Of a stretch of DNA of 64,000 nucleotides, positions 59,920 to 64,000 are shown one piece after another. Source of the stretch: Phlebotomus papatasi (taxonomy: Eukaryota; Arthropoda; Insecta; Diptera; Psychodidae); NCBI RefSeq assembly GCF_024763615.1, contig NC_077222.1:68014001-68078000 (forward strand), given 5' to 3'. The notes under the pieces were generated by a model. The model saw only the letters and a list, made by a program, of their open reading frames with translations. It had not been told where the DNA came from and did no database searches. Each line of letters opens with the position of its first letter. Within the stretch, counting starts at the first letter, position 1. A program made the position numbers and the translations under genes.

Positions 59920-61080
59920 GGGGAAACGGGTACCACCAAACACTTTTGAAAGATGCGATTTTGACTGAATTTCCTAAGAAAACTGTGAATTTTAGAAAAA
60001 CGTTGCTTACCCCATGTTATAGTCTTAGGTATTGACTGCATATTAATGTATACAAGGATGATATGAAGTACTTCAATTTTCCGTAAAAAGGAAAATTGTA
60101 TCACGATGCATTTTTCGCTTTTTTCCAACCACCCGGGGTACCAATAAACACTTTCTGGGGCACCAAAAAACACCTGTTTTTCTCACCCATTGAAGTTATT
60201 TTGGGCATTCACCACAACTCTTAATTAACAAGAAGGTATTGAAAATGTAAATAATTCTCAAAAAAGCACCGCAAAATTTAGAATGAGTGACTAAAATAGC
60301 AAAAAAACTAAAGCACTGCACACTGAACATATTTTTCAATGGATTTTTCATCATTTTGACAACATTCGACTTCTGACTGGAAAGAAGCGCCACTAAAATC
60401 GTGGCAAACACTAGACCTAAATTTCAAATTTTGCGCGCTCTTTTGTAATTTTTATAATAAAATCGAGAAATCATTCGTCAATTCTTGATTAAAATCATTT
60501 AATAATCATTGAGAATCATTTAATGCAAAATTGTCTTCTTGAAACTGTATTGCTCCTGAGTATTCAATGAAAATCCCATGAATGGATATAAATGTCAGAA
60601 ATCGAACAAAGAGGGAGATGAGTAGTAAGAAAGATAAGAGGAAAAATTTTGCCACTCAAGCTACGCTCGCGACATCTGCAATTGTGAGAAATTTGCCTGT
60701 TTGTTGGTGCCCCAAACTCTGTTTTGTGATGGATTTTATATTCTTTAAAAAAAATGTGAACATTAATTTCTTTAGTAGATACATAAATATTATCCCAAAA
60801 CATGTAGGAAAGTACTGGTGTAGTGAAATTTGATGTAACTTATTTCAGTTTTATTTTCCAGGTAGATATATAAATGACTAAAATTATCAAAATCTCACAA
60901 TTTTGCGAAAAAAGATTCTTATTTCCAAACTACTTGAACTATGTGGATCATTCTTTCTCTGGACAAGCATCCCTATAGTATCTGTGATTTCATGTAAGTC
61001 TCATTCTCTGAAATCTTATACTTATTTAAAAAATCGCAGTGTTTGGTGGTGCCCCTGTTTGGTGGTGCCCCAGTTTCCCC
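59920..61080. mobile_element. 1161-bp TA-flanked GGGGAAAC element, copy 2
   Basis: Same orientation, same overall length and near-identical sequence to 38927-40087. TA on both sides; ends GGGGAAACGGGTACCACC and GGTGGTGCCCCAGTTTCCCC. It encodes the same unrecognised short frames. Confidence 0.9.
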
Positions 61081-61109
61081 TAGTGAAATTTTCTTGATCT
61101 GAAAGGTGT

Positions 61110-61490
61110 GCTGTAGGTGTATACATAATACTCCCAGTACAGCTTTGAGATCAGGAAAATTTCATAAAGTTCAAATTTACATCCCTGACTTCAGAGGGTG
61201 TGCAAGAACCGTTTGAAACCGAACAAACGTCAAATGAAACTTGTACGTCAATGGTCAAAACGCTACGGGAAAAAACTTATTTTGACGTTTATTCTGTTTC
61301 AAACGGTTCTTTCACTCCCCTGCCTGACTTTTGAACGTTATTCATATGTCTATCCCACTCTTTTTTATTCTTCTTATTCATTTGAACGTCAGAACAATAT
61401 AAATTTAGTTCATTCCGTGCGAAAGAGTGAGATAGTCACCTACAAAACGTTTGAGACCGCTAGGATGTGAATTTTGACTTCATGCAATTT
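61110..61490. repeat. Foldback repeat, copy 2
   Basis: Arms ATCAGGAAAATTTCATAAAG...TTACATCCCT and, inverted, AGGATGTGAATTTTGACTTC...GACCTAAAAG. Inner arms TTTGAAACCGAACAAACGTC and its inverse are also present. Related to 9830-10066 and 61595-61830. Confidence 0.65.
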
Positions 61491-61594
61491 TCCTGACCTA
61501 AAAGACGTGTAGGAGGCATTAAGATCAAAATTAAAACAGGAAGGAAAACTTCTTGTAAGTCAATCTTCAAAAAATCTTATGGCTCCGCTATACC

Positions 61595-61830
61595 GTTTAG
61601 ATCAGGAAAATTTCATGGAATCAAAATTCACATCCCTTCTTTCTCAAACGTTTTAAATATGTGTATCACATTCTTTCGCACTACAAATTCGGTTGAGCTA
61701 AATTTAATTTGTTATGATATTTAAAAGAAGAAGAAGCGTATGAAAGAATGAGATAGACATATGCAATGGGTTTGAGAAAGAAAGGGATTCGAATTTCGTC
61801 TTCATGAAATTTGACTGATCTTAAAGGTGT
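61595..61830. repeat. Foldback repeat, copy 3
   Basis: Left arm TAGATCAGGAAAATTTCATG then AAAATTCACATCCCTTCTTT; right arm AAAGAAAGGGATTCGAATTT then TTCATGAAATTTGACTGATC. The middle holds TTCTTTCGCACTACAAATTC and its inverse. Confidence 0.7.
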
Positions 61831-62343
61831 ATCAGAATTTTAGTTAAAAAATTGACAATATTATAAAGAATGTCACCTAGTTATTTGCTTCAAAATTACA
61901 ATTTTCCAAATAATCTGAACTTTATGGTTGCAAACCTGCAAATTTTCTTATTGGTTTCGAGTTAGCAAGAATATTTTTTTTTTTTTTCCTATTTTGATAT
62001 CCGTCTCACAATTGGAACCACATGAACATAAATTTAGTACTATTTTTATTTAAAAAAATTGTCAAAACGGTTAAATATTTTATGGATTAGTAGAATAGGT
62101 ACTGATAGCTGAAAGTAAAAATTTACTGTTCAAATTGGTTACGTGGAATTATTACGGATCTTGCCTAATAAAATATCATGTTTTTTTGAATTAAGAAAAA
62201 ACGATTAATAATATTGAGCCAATAGAAAATCTACATGTAATGAAATGCTTAATCCAATAAAATATTTTATTCCAATTGCAATTATCTTGAAGGCTTTCAT
62301 GTGAGATCAAAAGAATATTTGCAATCCTTTGAAGATCTTAATT

Positions 62344-62597
62344 CACTGAGAGAAATCCTAAAGAGTTAAAATAACATACCGGAAATGTTTATTTTACCCT
62401 GCAGTATTGATCCGAAATTGGTGTAAATATTATGCTTTTTAGGTGTATTAGGGGTTAAAGTTACCCTTTTTCATGTTAATTTTACCCTTAAAAAGGTGTA
62501 AAATTAACATTAAAAAATGTTGATATATTTTTACACCTAAAAAGTGTTAAAATTATGAGGAAAAAAAGTTAATCGCACCCCCGTTTTTTTCTCAGTG
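62344..62597. mobile_element. CACTGAGAGAAA MITE, copy 2
   Basis: 254 bp, close to 1042-1292 over its whole length, with CACTGAGAGAAATCC and TTTTTTCTCAGTG ends. Confidence 0.85.
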
Positions 62598-64000
62598 TTT
62601 AAGTATACTCGTATTCTTCTATTTCTTTCACGTTCCATAGAAAAATTCTTCCATCGGAAGCTTCGAAAATCTTACAATAATTTTATTCAGCTCTGAGGAA
62701 GTTTTGTAATGAGAATTGTGGCTTTAGTTCCTCAATTTTTATGCAATTATTTAGTATTTAGTCAAATATTAATGCTTGAAGCTCTATTAATTGTGTTGGA
62801 ATTTTTGTATTGCTTTTCCGAGTTCAGTGCAATATTTGTGACATTTTTTTACAGAAAAGAAAAGTTTAGCCAAAAGCCGGCGACTAATGAATTTACCCTC
62901 TTGCCAACTTTCTTTCAAACCAAACATTCTCTCAGCCAAAATTTATTGGCCAGTAAAAAACTATAATTTTCATTTCTGGCCATTATTCTGCTCTCAGAGA
63001 CCCTTCAGTGAGATAGAGTGATGTCCTTACTAAAATGTTAATGCAGTTCTTTAAATTATTCCACCAAAAAGAGAGACAGAGAGAGCAATTCTTTTCGTTG
63101 GATCAATATTGTGTGACAAAATTGAGGCATTTTTCATAATTCTACTGAACTTGTAAATGATTCTCCACACGAATAGACCATCGAAAATTCTTTCTAGATA
63201 TTTTATTTAAAAGGAAATTTGCGTGGATGTCAATCAGAATTGCACAACATTTTGTTATTCGACAAATTTCATGCAAATAAATACCGATGATTTGTTTGAT
63301 TTTAACTGCCGCGGAAGTTTCTCAAGTGGTTCAAGTTTGTGGTGTAATGAAAATTGTGCCACTGACTCTCTTATATTCTCCCTGGCTAATTAAATTAATT
63401 ACATCTGGGATGCATAACTAATAGAGAAAGACTGTTTGACTAAAAGAAGCACTTTTTTTTAATTATCACATTGCATCTCGCTCGAAGTGAGACCAACTGG
63501 TGCTTTTCGGAGCTATTCGACTGAAGATGTAATTTGCAACGAAAACATTGTAAGATGTTGCTCTGTACATTTGTTCAACATCCCCAATCTTCAATTTAAC
63601 TAATAAAATTGATTGCAAGCTTAGGAATAATTCTTCACATTTCATTTTACTTTAACACAAAATGGGTGTTTTATGGATTGGGCCCAATGCACTGCTTAGT
63701 GCTGTCTTTGCGGTAACCATAAAAAAAATCCTAATGGGGAGCTCTACAATTTTACCCCTTTGCAATTAAGGAGATTTCTACAAATAGTTCATTTGTTGAG
63801 TAATAAAATTTCAAACTAATAAAGTTGTTACCGCAAATGTTTCAGAAAGCGATTTTAAGGGGTGTTTTCCAGACTTTACGTCGTTATGGGGCTAGTAGAA
63901 ATGATTTTTCTGTACTAAAAATTGATTAAAAATTTTGATTGTTCTATTTGGATGAAAAATTGTGGGGATTTAGAAGTTTATAAATTAAAAATAAAATAGT
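62598..64000. other. AT-rich tail of the window, nothing recognised
   Basis: No splice-consistent coding sequence and no matching repeat. The 85-aa frame at 62709-62966 is hydrophobic and composition-driven. Confidence 0.5.

Overview
This window is AT-rich eukaryotic DNA, almost certainly from an insect and most likely a dipteran, possibly a nematoceran such as a sand fly, midge or mosquito. Genes are split by GT-AG introns, many of them short. The protein set is typical of animals, and the Crumbs, Merlin and Merlin 'blue box' sequences look insect-like. The species cannot be fixed from sequence alone. All exon joins below were made by reading frame and splice-site phase. Coordinates may be off by one or two bases.

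Layout, left to right. (1) 1-4482 (+) is the 3' end of crumbs. (2) 9249-14033 (-) is a uridine-cytidine kinase with two alternative last coding exons. (3) 16122-21201 (-) is an SLC46/PCFT-like major facilitator transporter. (4) 23233-28626 (+) is a LUC7L3/CROP-type U1 snRNP splicing factor, divergent from the transporter. (5) 34684-35920 (-) is a WDR74/Nsa1 ribosome-biogenesis WD protein. (6) 36289-36766 (-) is glia maturation factor. (7) 37110-43651 (+) is spermidine synthase, sharing a 343-bp divergent promoter with GMF. (8) 44033-50020 (-) is Merlin (NF2), convergent with spermidine synthase. (9) 51927-53337 (+) is the G-protein subunit G-beta-5, divergent from Merlin. The last 10 kb has no gene I can defend; one weak candidate 5' exon lies at 58610-58692.

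The genes are unrelated housekeeping, polarity and signalling functions. Crumbs and Merlin both feed epithelial polarity and Hippo signalling, but their co-location here looks incidental.

Most non-coding DNA is small DNA transposons. Two classes are visible. TA-flanked elements have CAGT... termini (pogo/Tigger-like), GGGGAAA... termini, or a GGGTAA terminus on a deleted pogo-like element with recognisable transposase pieces. TTAA-flanked elements (piggyBac-like target choice) begin CCCTTTAA, CCCTCTAAC, CTCTTTC or CTGT. Several are nested so cleanly that removing the inner element plus one TA restores the outer terminal repeat or sequence. The best cases are in the LUC7L3 intron, the spermidine synthase intron and the Merlin/G-beta-5 intergenic region. 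I saw no tRNA, rRNA, CRISPR array or prokaryotic system.
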